The notes under the pieces: model-generated
Seen by the model: the letters and a program-made list of their open reading frames with translations, nothing else
Told to the model about the DNA's origin: nothing
The model's database searches: none
Program-made: the position numbers and the translations under genes
Part shown: one piece after another, positions 9,337 through 21,559 of the stretch
How positions within the stretch are numbered: the first letter of the stretch is position 1
How the letters are laid out: every line of letters begins with the position of its first letter
NCBI GenBank assembly: GCA_028023455.1
Contig: JAQFVV010012530.1
Coordinates: 1,672,001-1,736,000, forward strand
Direction: 5' to 3'
Length of the DNA stretch: 64,000 nt
From: Epiperipatus broadwayi
Lineage: Eukaryota > Onychophora > Udeonychophora > Euonychophora > Peripatidae

Positions 9337-12030
9337 TCAAGTTTGTGGTTTATCTATCTCTGATTTTGTTTCTGTCGGTTCGATGATTTTATTTCCACTG
9401 GGTTTATTGTTCTCCCAGCTTGGAAAACTGTGGTGGCGTATGTGGTTTATGTATTGCTTGTATACTACATTATCTTCTGTTCTCACTGCTGCTATAAATT
9501 TGGATGTTAAGTTGACAATTTCTCCCTTTATCCATGTTTTGTGTAGACTATCTCTGATCCATACTTTTTCTCCCCCCATGAATGTTTTATGTTCTGTTTT
9601 AGCCTGCATGTACATGTTTTTTGGCAGTAACAGGGTCAGCTGTCCTTAACCTCCGTTTCAACAATAGTTCAGCTGGGGACTTTCTACTCATTGCTGTTGG
9701 TGTGGAGTGTTGATACAATAATATGTGGTGCAGTGTTTCCGGCACTTTTGTTGATGTTTCTTTTTTCAGTGCATGTTTAAGTTGGTTTACTGCATTTTCA
9801 GCCAATCCATTGCTCTCTGGATGGTATGGTGGTGAGTACATATGTTTACTGCCCCTGGTCTCTAAGTTTTCTTCAAACTTTGCTGAAGTAAATTCAGAAC
9901 CGTTATCTGTAATGAGAATCTCTGGGTAGCCTTGTGTTGCAAATATTTCATTTAGATAATGAATGACTTCTTCTGACCCAGTGTTTCGCACAATTTGGTA
10001 TTCTACCCAGTGGAAATAGGCATCAACTAGTATATCCTATAAATGGACCTGCATGGTCCATGTGGACACATTCCCATGCATTTTTAGCTGGTGGCCATGA
10101 ACTATATTCTTTTATTGTTGATCGGCCATTTGATTGACATGCTGTGCATGTTTTTGTAAAAGACTTGATGTCCTCATTTATCTTAGGCCACCAAACATAG
10201 CTTCTGGCAAGTGCTTTTGCACCTGGTTCTGGCCTGTGAGAGTATTATGACTATCTCCATTTAGTATGCACCTTTTGCAGACTGATAAGCTTGCACGAGC
10301 ATTCCAGAAAGCCAGTGGCAAGTTCTTTGGTCGTTTGTTGGGCCAACCTTTACTAATCCATTTTATAAGCAATTGATATCCTGGATCATTATCTGTCCAC
10401 TCTGCTACTTTTTTACTATTTATCCTTGAATTCCAGTTGTCTATGTAGTTGATTTCCACATCGACTTTTTTATTTCAGTTGTCTCTGGCATCCGTGAGAG
10501 TGCATCTGCATGTTGTATAAAACTGTCCCCTTTATAATTTAGATTGTAGTCATAGCTGAAAGCAGTGTTATCCAGTGCAACATGCATGGGCTGAGATGAT
10601 CTGGGATTGGTTTTATCTTTGCCAATATTCCCAATAGTAGTTTGCGGTCAATTATGACTGTAAATTGTCGTCCATACACATATTGATGAAATTTTTTAAT
10701 TCCAAAACTATGGCCAGGGCTTCCTTGTTGAGTTGACTGTAGTTTCTTTCCACATTGGTTAAGGTTCATGATGCATATGCTATTGGTCTCTCTCCCTCAT
10801 ATGTGGGATGAGTCAACACTGCTTCGATTCCATATTCTGACCCATCTGTCATCAGTACTATCTCTAATTTACTGTCATAATGAACTAGCAACTTTTCTGA
10901 TGTTAATAGGGATTTTGCTTTCACAAATGCCTCCTCTTGATCTGGTGACCATTCCCAGTTTTGGTTTTTCTTCAAGAGTTTATATAGAGGTTGAGCCAGT
11001 GTGCTTTTCCTTTAAGGAAGGGTTCGAAGTAGTTAATCAGTCCTAGAAATGCCTGAAGTTGTTTTGCATTTTTTGATCTGGGTGCATTCATTACTGCTCT
11101 AATTTTCTCTGGAGAAGGGGCTTCCCATCTTGTGACACTATGTGTCCCAAAAACTTAAGTTGTCTGGTGTTCCATATACATTTGTCAGCATTTAGTGTGG
11201 CTCCAAAATCCTCAAGCCTCCTGCACACTTGTGTAATTCTCTCTCCGAGTGTTTCTTCAGTGTTAGCTGTAATGAGAATATCATCAAAATATGGAATTAC
11301 TCCCACTATACCATTGAGCAACCTATTAATTTTTGCTTGAAAAATATTTGGTGCCATGCTGATTCCAAATGAAGATGATTATATCTGAATAATCCCAAGT
11401 GAGTTGTAATTGTTAGTATTTCTGAAGTTTCATTACATGCTGGTATCTGGTGAAAAGCCGCATGGAAATCCAGTTTAGTGGAATGTGATGATTTTTGCAA
11501 TAATTTGTCGTGCATTTTGAACAGGGTATGCACTTTTACAAAGATTTTTATTAACTGTTATTCTATAGTCCCCACAAATTCATATTTTCCCATCTGGTTT
11601 ATTAACTATAACAATTGGTGTGGCCCATTCAGAGTCTTCTGTTGAATTTATTATTCCTTTTTGCATGAGTTCACTTAATGCTTCTTTGCCTAGATTTGGC
11701 TTAAATAGGTTTGGGAATTTATTTTGCATTTCATTTTCAATATTGATTTTTTTATTATGTTTATGGTAATCCCGAGTGATCTGAACCAATTCCAGCCTAT
11801 TAATTGATTTACTTGTTTATGGACTATGTATAGGGGTAATTTTCTGATTTTTGAATTTAATTTTACTTTTACTCTTACCATTCCAACTATTTTTACCGTA
11901 TTGCCGTTTATGTCTTTGGTGCTTACATTGTTTTTTTCCATTTTACGCGTAACATTTCTTTGTGCAGTGAGAACTTCCCAATCGCTAAGGGACATTAGTG
12001 TAACTCCGGAGCTGCTGTCAATCTCCATTT
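9337..12030 (-). pseudogene. pol: Ty3/gypsy pol relic: protease, RT, RNase H, integrase
   Basis: This is the polyprotein for reverse transcription and integration, broken into at least seven frames. In coding order: protease near 12000-12028 (MEIDSSSG, with Ser where the catalytic D-S/T-G normally has Gly); RT at 11091-11789, including ATPIVIVNKPDG and IPYFDDILI (the YxDD catalytic motif, intact); RNase H at 10539-10975 (LMTDGSEYG); integrase HHCC-side remnants at 10178-10459; integrase core at 9599-9991 (ILITDNGSEFTS and SNGLAENAV, holding the second Asp and the Glu of the DDE triad); a C-terminal tail at 9337-9615 (KVWIRDSLHKTW). Stops and frameshifts throughout make it non-functional. Confidence 0.88.
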
Positions 12031-12154
12031 TAACTTATTTCCCTTCGATGAGTATTGGAAGTTTGAATTCTGCTTTGTTACATTTAAATTTTTAATGCAT
12101 GTATAAATGTTTCGTTTGTCTGTATTTTCTGGTTTTGGTTTGTGACAGATTTCA

Positions 12155-12751
12155 CTAGATGACCTTTCGATCTGCAAATTGAACAGTACTCCCAATTTTG
12201 CCTACAATTCCAAGCAATATGTCCCGGTTTGCCACAGCAGTAACAGTTTTTTTTTTATCATTTATTCTTTGCTGTTTTGACATTTCATTTCCCTGTTCAG
12301 TTGTTTTATGAACTGTTTGGTAATAGTTTTTCAATGGCATGGTATCAAGATATTCTTTAGCCTGGTTCATCACAAACTCATGTGTAATTCATCTTTTAAT
12401 GGCATCTTTGTAATTTAATTCTGAATCAGCAAGTAGTTGTTCCCAGAATTTAGTATCATGTATGCACCATAATAACTGTTCCAGCAGGGCTTCTTCTAGA
12501 AATTGTCCATAGACACAATTTTTTGCTAGTTCTCTTAGTGCTGTGTCAAATTCTTTGAAAGTTTCAGCCTTCATTTGCCGTCGATTTCTAAAATGCAATC
12601 TCGTGATGTGTTTCGATGGGAGAGGGCAGAAGTATGCTGTTAATTTTTGAACTATTTCATTGTATTGAATAGTCTCAGGCTCTGCCAGTTCACATAAACA
12701 GTTTGCGATCTCCAGCACTTTCATTCCGAAAAATGCTAGCAATGTGACCAC
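12155..12751 (-). pseudogene. gag: Ty3/gypsy gag relic
   Basis: The capsid-like part at 12389-12751 includes IANCLCELAEPETIQYNEIV and TALRELAKNCVYGQFLEEAL. It aligns along its length with the gag at 56533-57231. The following frame (12155-12373) is shifted: zinc-knuckle residues appear only in an alternative frame. The N-terminus and initiator context are lost. Confidence 0.82.
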
Positions 12752-12910
12752 CTTAATATGGTTTTCCTTGATATTGTTAACAAGAAAAATTTTTTCTACG
12801 TGCTTGATGTATAGTGACCATTAATAGGGTTCTCAACATCAAATTCTCCTATTGGCATTTGCAACATGGTGGCCATTGCTGATTATGTTTAATGTTTCTT
12901 TTACAGGTTC

Positions 12911-12927
12911 TGTATTTGACTGCGCCA
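12911..12927 (-). other. Candidate primer-binding site
   Basis: The minus strand reads TGGCGCAGTCAAATACA three bases inside the 5' LTR, beginning with the TGG expected for pairing with a tRNA CCA end. The element at 52576 has a closely similar site. The tRNA species is not identified. Confidence 0.55.
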
Positions 12928-12930
12928 AAT

Positions 12931-13366
12931 TAGTTTGTTCAATCGACGAGACTAATCAGTGTATTTTCTCGCCAACCTTAAAAAGTTTAACTGGCTATGA
13001 AACTTGATATGTTCATTCTACTTCATAACATTTAACTGGCTATGAACATAGATATGTTCACTCTACTTCAATAATGAATCTACAGTACTAACCGATAGTC
13101 CTTGGCCAACATGCTAACTCAATTACACGTGAGTCCGTAAGACCTATTGTTATGAATCAATTCATGTTTAGCAGCAATGAATACTCCAACGATTATAAAT
13201 TGTTGTAAATACTAATAACTTTACTGTGGATCTCTCAATTAATTATTTGGCAGCAAATAACGTTACCGAATACCTCGTCAGCCGATGTACGTACTGGGAA
13301 TGAATTATGTCACATTTTATTTGCACACTTACATTGTTCTGGGTAGTATCTCATGGTTTTAATTAG
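12931..13366 (-). repeat. 5' LTR of the old Ty3/gypsy element
   Basis: This is a 436-bp homologue of 8700-9110. It carries an internal tandem duplication (12985-13024 and 13025-13069, each with TTTAACTGGCTATGAA and ending CTACTTC) that the other LTR lacks. The duplication therefore happened after insertion. Confidence 0.88.
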
Positions 13367-13375
13367 CCTTTAGTA

Positions 13376-13725
13376 CAGGAGTCCCCAATCTTTCTGCATT
13401 ATATCGGTCAGGTGGCAGGCACCATTTATTTTTTCAATGAAAATTTATAGTTGGATATTGTTAATAATACACACAATGTACAAAAAAATATTTATTTCAA
13501 AAATAAAATTTTAACATATAATTAAGTTTATATTTTTACACTGTAAAATTATAGTATGCCCTACAATTTGACTACAATATAATATAATAATTTATAAGAA
13601 ATTTTAAAAATTAAATTTATTTGTATCAGATAAATAATTTTTTATCGTGTTCGGATAGCGGCGGGCACACATAAATTGGTCTGCGGGCGCCATGGTGCCC
13701 ATGGGCATAGAGTTGGGGACCCCTG
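13376..13725. mobile_element. Non-autonomous hAT MITE, 350 bp, 8-bp TSD
   Basis: The terminal repeats CAGGAGTCCCCAATC and CAGGGGTCCCCAAC (right end, read inward) have perfect 8-bp duplications CTTTAGTA on both sides (13368-13375 and 13726-13733). There is no coding capacity. The subterminal G+C-rich end (GGCGGGCACAC, GCGGGCGCCATGG) is typical of hAT elements with the CAGGGGTCCCCAA end. Confidence 0.93.
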
Positions 13726-13733
13726 CTTTAGTA

Positions 13734-15780
13734 TATCACACTTACTAAATATCGAACATGAATTTATGTACTTGTTCATGATTTAAATACTATACCTATT
13801 CAGTTCTGTATTGTAATCAAAAGCACATTTTTTCCCGAGGGTTTTACTTGAAAAAGTTAATTCCAATACCATATTTTTATAGAATCCAGAAATGTACATA
13901 GCCTATGGAAAGGCCATCATATTTTTTTTTAATCAGTTGTTTAACAAATTACTTCATTTGCATAAAATGCTTTGTAATAAACGATTACAATTAATGGCGG
14001 AACAAATGATTTTTACCTTGAAAAATACACTCTCTAACAAATAAATTTTCAACTTGAATATCACGTGACAGGGTTACAGACATTTACAGATTTTATACAT
14101 AAGATTATAGTTTAATAAAAAATATTTTTGTAAAACATATTTGAGAACCTTTGGTCAAATTTTTATTCAATTCTTTGAGAATATACAAGTCAGCCAGTGA
14201 TTAAATTTCAAAGTTGAAAGCAACTTTATTAAACACTTGTTTTTTTTTTCTACATGCACTTCTATATGTAATATATAGGGGGTTTGAAAATAGAGAATAG
14301 GTAGATAATATGCTAAACTTTATAATACTATTGGCAAATGAGGGTTAATTTACTCAAACAAATATCTCCCGATTGCTTTTAATCTAAATAATTTGTGCTA
14401 TGCACACACGTTTTTCTATCCTTCTGTGTTCTTGCTTTCTTTTTGTACCTTCTTTCTTAGTATTATCAAATACTTTAGAATGATGTAGGATCTGGTCTTC
14501 ATGAATTTTTTATGTTGTGACTAATACTTTGCTTTCGTTGTGATGATGAAGCTGTGCATTTGTATAATTGTATTTTCATCTTTTAATTACTTGCATTGTG
14601 ATTCTGATTCTAATCCTCCCTCTCCTTTTGTATGCAAAGCCCTCAGCATTGAAATTAAAACAAGGTTTAATGGAATTAGAATCCTTAGTTGTGATCTTAT
14701 ATGATGGAGCATAATAAAAATGGTTCATTTTTAAAAAAGTGTTTGAGATCAAAGTTTCATTAAATAGATGTTTGTTGGGGTAGTTTTATATAAAAATTTA
14801 TTTTCTATAAAAATGGAAGGTGGTTTAACAATAGTCTATATCACAAAATTTGGCTAAGTCAGTTTTCCTGGTTAATAGCTTACAAAGAGTTAAAAATATC
14901 TGTAATGCCAGTGATGATGGTGGCTATTCAAAAAGTAAATATAGTAATAAATATAACATTGTTTTTGTCAGTGAAAAATAAGTCATTCTCTCTTCAACTT
15001 GCTGCAGTGTTCTCTTTGAACCAATGAATACATTACATAGTGACAAAGTTTATCTATCTACCACAAAAAATTTAAAGCACTAGTATGTGTAGATCATAAG
15101 TTACATCATGGAATGCGGTACTGTATTTTCTATTTTAAATCATGATGGAATAACATGCTAACAATGGGAGAAATGCTACTGAAACATTTAAAATGATTCA
15201 AACTATCCATGAGTCAAAAGAATATTTTCAAATGATTTTCAAGATTTTGTTGATAATAAGAACATTGAAGATGATCTACAAAAGCATAATACACATTGTA
15301 ATGTTATAATGTGTGATTCAGGCATGCTAATACCTTAAATTTTTTTTGTAATAACTAGTTAAACTGTATTGCTACAAAAGTCATGCATTTATTCAAAAGC
15401 AGAATAATCCTTGCAGTAAATGAGATGTCAAAGTTTAAGATTAATTGCTGCTCTTAATGAAATATCTTTTTTACATAAAAGAAATTCAACTAAATAAATG
15501 TAGGTAGCTATACAGTATATTTTTTCCTAGACTAAATATTAAAATAATATGAGCCTTATTGGTGTTGGATGTTATAATTTGATATCTTGATTTTTTGAAA
15601 TTTGTAGTAATATCACTAAAAGACCAATGATACTACTAATTTATTTGTGCATTGTAACTGCACATATTCTTCATTTTGAAGATTATTTTACAATAATATG
15701 ATTTAATAACTGATTTGATTTCTTGTATACTTTAATACACATGTTAGGAGGACCAGAAAACTATAGCACAAAGTAATTAG
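13734..15780. other. A+T-rich, no gene recognised
   Basis: No coding frame longer than background, no terminal repeats and no RNA-like structure were seen in about 2 kb. Confidence 0.55.
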
Positions 15781-15785
15781 TGGAA

Positions 15786-15900
15786 CATTTGTGGGTTTAG
15801 TATAGTGGTCAAATGATGGACCACCAAACTAAAATAATTTGAATCATGACCCAATCTGTTATTTCTCACACTCAAATATTGCACAACATCTTGGGCTAAC
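15786..15900 (+). repeat. Candidate tRNA-derived SINE head
   Basis: GTGGGTTTAGTATAGTGGTC matches a tRNA 5' half with an A box. TTTGAATCATGACCC about 35 bases later is a plausible decayed B box and acceptor complement. The 3' end is unclear. Confidence 0.4.
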
Positions 15901-15949
15901 CATTTATTTTTTTTATTAATTCCACATACAGTTTTTATTTCCATATCAT

Positions 15950-16110
15950 GTCAGCAGACTTACTTAGTTCATCAATCACCTTACAAGTGATCACTTTTTA
16001 GGTTTTTTTATTATCTCTTGGGATCCAGGTTAAAAGTTCAACTATCCATCTATTGTCATTTCTTCCATAAATATGTCCAGCCCATTTCCATCATAGAATA
16101 ATACACTATG
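15950..16110 (-). pseudogene. RTE LINE 3' fragment
   Basis: The minus strand encodes KWAGHIYGRNDNRW near 16040-16085. This is the well-conserved C-terminal WAGH(I/V).RR.DNRW block of RTE-type LINE ORFs, also present at 18420-18470. It is a short, 5'-truncated relic. Confidence 0.6.
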
Positions 16111-18224
16111 AGTAAATGGTAGTTGTATTTAAACATATTTTATCTCAAATATGTTGATAGCAAATTTTCTGTATTTCTTTAAATAGCTATCTTCACTCTA
16201 GTTAAAACTTGAGTAGTCTATGTACATAACACCAGATGGCTTTAGAGTAGGATTAAGACAACTGCCCTAAAAAGCATATAAAAAAGTCATGTGAAATTGA
16301 AGTAGATATTAGCTTTCCTAACTAAAAGATAGAAAGGGCTTATAGTTACCATAAAATTGAGATATCTAAAATATATAAAAGCTTGATTTTACTTTTTTGT
16401 ATATATAGGAGTAAATCAAAAATTCTTTAACATATTTTTGAACTTCAAGGTATTAGCTTGATAGTACAATGGAGTAAAAGTTGCATACTTAATGCATAAG
16501 CGTGTAAATTGCAGTTTTAAATTCTAATTTTTATTGAAAAAGACAAAAACCAGAAAATAGTGTAGAGATGGAGATTTTATAGCACTATATCTTCTTACTC
16601 TAGCTTACAGTTGATAGATATAAAATAAGGTGACAATAATTTCTCTTGGAAAATATATGAAAAAATGATGTGATATTGATATTATTTTTGTAGAAACAAC
16701 CGTTTCTCTCGCTAAATATCAATGTTTGTTAAACAAAATTGCTAATTTCGACTTTTTATTTTCTGTTTAGATTATTGAGACAACGATATAAATTAAAGAG
16801 TCAAAGATGCTCATAGTATCAAATAACTGGAATCACAAAAATCTATAGTTGCTGACTTTGTTGGATTGTATTCATATCCTTGGGATATTTTTTAAATTTC
16901 AAGTTATTAGATTTTCTGAATACCCAGCACGTATGTGTTACCACTGATAAAAACAAAAGCCCAGAAATATAGTCGAGATAACCATTTAGCGTCAAGAAAT
17001 TATTAAAACACACATAATAATAAATAGCTTGAAGTAAAGTAATAAGATGGATTACTGCTCCTAATGCAAGATAATAATAAGAATGAAATTAAATTAAACC
17101 AACATCCATATCTGTCATTATTTTCGTTTTTATGAACATCATTATATATCCCAATAAGTTCATACATTTCTTTCTACTCATTATTCAATTATTTTTTATA
17201 TACCTGGTTAATATCTTTTTTCTTCATATTCCACTTTAATACAATCCGCCCATTATCTAATCCCCTTATTCTTCAATATTTTATGGTGGATTAGAATATT
17301 GGGAAGAAAATGTTTTGTAAAATATGAAGATAGACCATTTATTTGCATTTATTTTTATAAGAAATGGAATAAATATCTAGAGAATGAATTACAATGCATA
17401 ATATTAGAGACAATAAAACAAAAAATGAAATAGGCATTCAGATTGTAAGTGTAGTTCATGAGTACATGGAAAAAGTATTCAACGTCTATTTTGCAGTGTA
17501 ACATGTTGAAAAAGAATCAGGATACATTAGATGGAAAGTGAAAAATGTTTATAGCTTAAGAGAGTAAAGGAAGTAGAGATTTTGATTTTTTTTATTTAAG
17601 TCTTAATGAGGACAATTATTGAAACAATTTTTATTAAAATGAGATAGAAAGGATAATTGCGTAATAAGGAGTATGAAATAGATAAGTTTATTTAGGATAT
17701 GTAAGGAGTTTTGAGGGAAAGATTATTTAACTTAGTTAACTGAGTTTTTGGACATAAGTCTATGCACAAAAACCTTTGATTTTGTTTAAAGAACTATCAC
17801 ATCAAAAAATCTTAACATTGATTAATGGATGTTTGCTTTAGTTAGGTGAGACAGAAATATAATACTTAGTTTTGCATTAAAAATATAACAGATAATGGCT
17901 CAGAAGATCATGACATTTGGGCAGCGATAATGACGATTCTATGGTTTGAAATAGAAATATTTATACATTAAGTTTGTTATTCTATTACTGCATTAACTAG
18001 AAAATTAATAACTTGATTGAAAAACATTAGCATAATAATTCTGCAGTATAATTTTAGCTACATGACTCTCATATAAGATAGGGGCTGGTTTTAATACTTT
18101 GTGGAGAGGGTATAATTATAAACAAATAATCATAAGCATGTGAAAAAGACCTATGTTCTCCAAGATGCAATTTCATGCTGAATCAGCACTCATCAGTTGA
18201 CCCAGATTACAATTTCTTACATAT
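16111..18224. other. A+T-rich, no gene recognised
   Basis: At 16445-16530 a stretch with TAGTACAATGGAG and TTTTAAATTC could be another worn tRNA-like SINE, but the match is weak. The remainder shows nothing I can assign. Confidence 0.45.
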
Positions 18225-18549
18225 ATCTTTATCATCCTCATCATCAACCATTATCAATCCATTGCAGGATGAAGGTCTCTCCAAGTTCAAACCATCTCCA
18301 ATCTTTAGCTTCTCTTCTCCACATCATCCTTGCACACTTTCTTATTTCATCCATCTATCTCACATGTGGTCTCTTTCTGGGTCATTTACAATCTCATGGA
18401 GTTTTAAGATTTCAATTGTCCATCTATTATCATCTCTTCTAGCAATATATGTCCAGCCCAACTCCACTTCAGTCTTTTAATTTTTTTAATGAAGTCAATA
18501 ACATCTGTTTGTTCTCTTACCCATATGTTGCAATTTTGATCTCTTCTTG

Positions 18550-19886
18550 TTACTCCAACATACATCTCTCCATACTTCTTTGAGTGATCTGAAGTCTCTG
18601 TATTGCTCTTCCATTAAGTGTCCAAGTCTCAGATCCATAAGTAAAAATTGGTAAAACACATTTATTAAAAACCTTCCTTTTCAAATACATAGGCACATTG
18701 CCTTTTAGTATCAAGTTATTTCTACCAAAAGCACTCCAACCAAGTTTAATTCTATGATTAATTTCATTCATTATGTTTCCATCTGTATTAATAATCTGAC
18801 CAAGGTATTTGTAACTGTTAACTTTTTCTAATGCATCACAATTAATCTTTATTTTCATATATTGAGAAAATCTATTAATCATTAATTTTCTCTTTTTAAC
18901 ATTTATCTTTAGTCCTACTTTCATCTGATAACTTCTGTAACATTTCCTGTAGCTCTAAAGCATTATTTGCAAAAACAACTCATCATCTGCAAAATCTAAA
19001 TGATTTAAATAGTCTCCATCTACTTTCACTCCTTTAGCTTCCCATTTTAATCCACAAAATACATCTTGCAGCACTGCTGTAAAAAGTTTTGGAGTTTTAA
19101 TCCATAAAATACATCTTGCAGCACTGCTGTAAAAAGTTTTGGAGATATGGAGTCACCCTGTCTTACACCCTTTTCAATGTTGACTTTCCTACTATCATTA
19201 TGTAATATAATTGTTGCTGTTGCATTTTTATAAATATTCTTTAAAATATGACAATATCCTGGATCTACACCTTGATGATCCAATGTTTTAATCTACACCT
19301 TGATGATCCAATGCTTTAATCACTGAAGAAATGTTTATAGAATCAAATGCCTTTTCATAATCTACAAATCCTAAGCATAATGGCATCTCATATTCATTTG
19401 TCCTTTCTATACTTTCTCTCAATACCTGGATATGATCTACTGTACTAAAATCATTTTTAAATCCAGCTTGTTCTCTTAGTTGGTGGAAATCCAGTGTTTT
19501 CTGTAGACAAGTTGTAATTATCTTAGTAAAAATTTTGTATAAAACTGATAAAAGACTGATAGGTCTGTAATTTCTAATATCTTTTTATCACCTTTTTTAA
19601 ACATTAATATCAATACTGCATTCTTCCAATCATCTGGTACATCTGTATCATTTAGACATTTGGTATATAACTTTGCTAAAAAAAATTATAATTCTTCACC
19701 TGCTTCTTTTAAAATATCAATTATAATTCCATCATTACCTGGAGCCTTCCCTTTCTTCATAAATTTAAGTGCATGTCTCACTTCCTCATTCAAAATTCTA
19801 GGCAATTTGGAAGATATAATAGGTATAGGAGGCACTTGTTCTTTACTACTACATAATTCTTGATAGAAGTCTTCTACGCATTTCAT
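18550..19886 (-). pseudogene. RTE LINE reverse transcriptase and C-terminal domain
   Basis: The reverse transcriptase is in pieces. In coding order: KGKAPGNDGIIIDILKEAG (19686-19886), then GVRQGDSISPKLFTAVLQDV (19047-19283), then the catalytic block near 18975-19000, where a small deletion has damaged the expected FADD region. The C-terminal part at 18550-18924 holds YLGQIINTDGN, GWSAFGRNNL and YGSETWTLNGRAIQRLQ, all typical of RTE. The ORF is non-functional. Confidence 0.85.
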
Positions 19887-20781
19887 AATGTCATCTCTTT
19901 TTTTAGTAATAATGCCATCTTTTTTTCTTATTGCAGATATAAATTTTCTACCAATACCAAAATGTTGTTTTACACTCTTTAGACTTTTATTCTCTTCTAC
20001 AGCTTTCCTTGCTAGTTCTCAATTATACTTTCTTATATCATTTTCAACTCTTTTCTGCACCATTTTACAAAATTCGAGATATTTAATCTTTTTTAATGCA
20101 TCATTGTTGTATATCCTCATATTCCTTCTTTTCTTTATAAATCCTCTAGTCTCAGTAGACATTTTATTGATCAATTACTGCTTTTTTCTATCAGCTACTT
20201 TTGTTACAGTTTTTAAAAGTCTATCAGTTATTTTCATATTTAATTTCATTCAAATCTGAATCATGTTCAAACTCTACTAATACTTGACACCGATTTGTAA
20301 GTTCTAATTTAAATTCAACAGAATGTTTCTAAAGATTAGGAATATCAACTGTAAATATTGTTTTTCTTAATAATTTTTGTCTCTCTAGTTTTGCATTAAC
20401 ATATATCTTACATCTTACTAATCGATGATCACTTCTTGTGTTAAATTTATTTAGAACATTACAATCTTGAAATATGTATTTTCTGTTAGTCAAAATATAA
20501 TCCAATTCTGCTGTACCTTCATTTGAAAGCTTCCATGTCCATTTCCTTTTAACATTTTTCTCAAAAAAAAAAAAAAAGAATTCATAATATAAAGTTTTTC
20601 TTTTTCTGCAAACTCCATAAGTCTATGTCCTCTCTCATTTCTATTACCATAACCAAAATTGCCTACAGCATTTTCATCTTTCATTCATTTGTTTATCAAT
20701 TCTAGCATTAAAGTCTCCCATAATAATTTTAAAATGTTGTTTACTCTGATCAAAAGTCTTTTGTACATCCATACAAAAATC

Positions 20782-21378
20782 TTATATAACTTCATCACTA
20801 TGAGAACTTGTTGGGGCATAAACCTGAAATATCTGCATTTGGTATCTGCTATTAAGTTGTAAAACTAATCTTGTCACTCTGTCCGATACACCATTAATCT
20901 CCACAATGTTAATCTTCCATTTTTTATTTATAATGAACCCTACTCCTCTTGTATTTCCAATATTTGTGCCTTTATAGTAGAGTATATGTCCACTTTTTAA
21001 ATCAATTGTTTCTTCACTTTTTCTTCTAATTTCACAAAGTCCAATCATGTCCCATTTAATATAAGACAGTTCTTCTTCTAACTCTTGCAATCTTCCTTCA
21101 CTTGAAAGTGATCTGCAGTTGGAAGTACCTAAATAAAAAGTTGTCATCAAATGGCAGCCTGAGTCTGCAATCAGGGGATTCTTAGCATCCCCGCCTTCGG
21201 CCACCAACCTCCACCAACCATTGCCTTGGTTGGTGACTTTACAGCCTCCTGGGATTAAGGGCCCTGATTTATTTTTGTCTGTCATGATTGTATATATTGG
21301 AAAAAATATTCTTAAACTCAGAAATAAAAAGCCAATAAACTCACCACACTGGCCAATGCATTTTGGTGAGAAGCCCAT
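20782..21378 (-). pseudogene. RTE LINE endonuclease domain
   Basis: This 198-codon open frame covers an N-terminal extension (MTDKNKSGPLIPGGCKV) and the first half of the endonuclease. DMIGLCEIRRKSEE contains the catalytic Glu. GVGFIINKKW and FQVYAPTSSHSDE are the next conserved blocks. The extension is also recognisable at about 52100-52220 in the other copy. The endonuclease nicks target DNA for target-primed reverse transcription. The second half (DFNAR, IDYIL blocks) lies at 20490-20780 in other frames. Confidence 0.85.
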
Positions 21379-21559
21379 CCATGTTCATATATTATATGAA
21401 TAATCACACAGTAATCACAGCTGCAATGACAAGAATATATGGAGTGAACATTAGAAATTTGCCCAGCTTGGTTCCTTTAAGGCCTCCAAGAGGAATCAAA
21501 GGGTCTCCTTTCAGTTAATAGCAACTCCTTTCTGCAGCCCTAAGTTACATATATATTTT

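Larger units (their letters stand above)
8700..13366 (-). mobile_element. Ty3/gypsy LTR retrotransposon, old copy
   Basis: Two related LTRs (8700-9110 and 12931-13366) enclose gag and pol relics read on the minus strand. gag and pol are recognisably the same family as the element at 52576-58051 (for example ALRELAKNC and LLADS.LNY in gag), but this copy is far more decayed. I could not find a convincing target-site duplication. The LTR ends read TAGTT...AACTA rather than the usual TG...CA. A hAT MITE lies 9 bp beyond the right LTR. Confidence 0.9.
18225..21515 (-). mobile_element. RTE-type LINE, near full length, inactivated
   Basis: This non-LTR retrotransposon encodes an apurinic-like endonuclease and a reverse transcriptase in one ORF, now split over many frames. 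It shares its 5' boundary (AGGCCTCCAAGAGGAATC near 21480-21500) with the copy at 49495-52510. The 3' end has CATTGCAGGATGAAGGTCTC (plus-strand view, 18262-18281) and a (TGATGA)-like tail at 18230-18245, as in RTE elements. Two small internal tandem duplications (19045-19144, 50-bp unit; 19263-19318, 28-bp unit) and a poly(A) slip at 20564-20577 break the frame. Confidence 0.88.

Noticed and set aside
8690-13372. Target-site duplication for the old gypsy element
   Set aside because: The flanks CTTAC and CCTTT do not match, and LTR ends are uncertain.
8455-13990. Similarity between flanks of the old gypsy element (AGCCTATGGAAAG at about 8560 and 13900)
   Set aside because: The shared string is short and the rest is A+T-rich; it could be a dispersed repeat, but the evidence is too thin to list.
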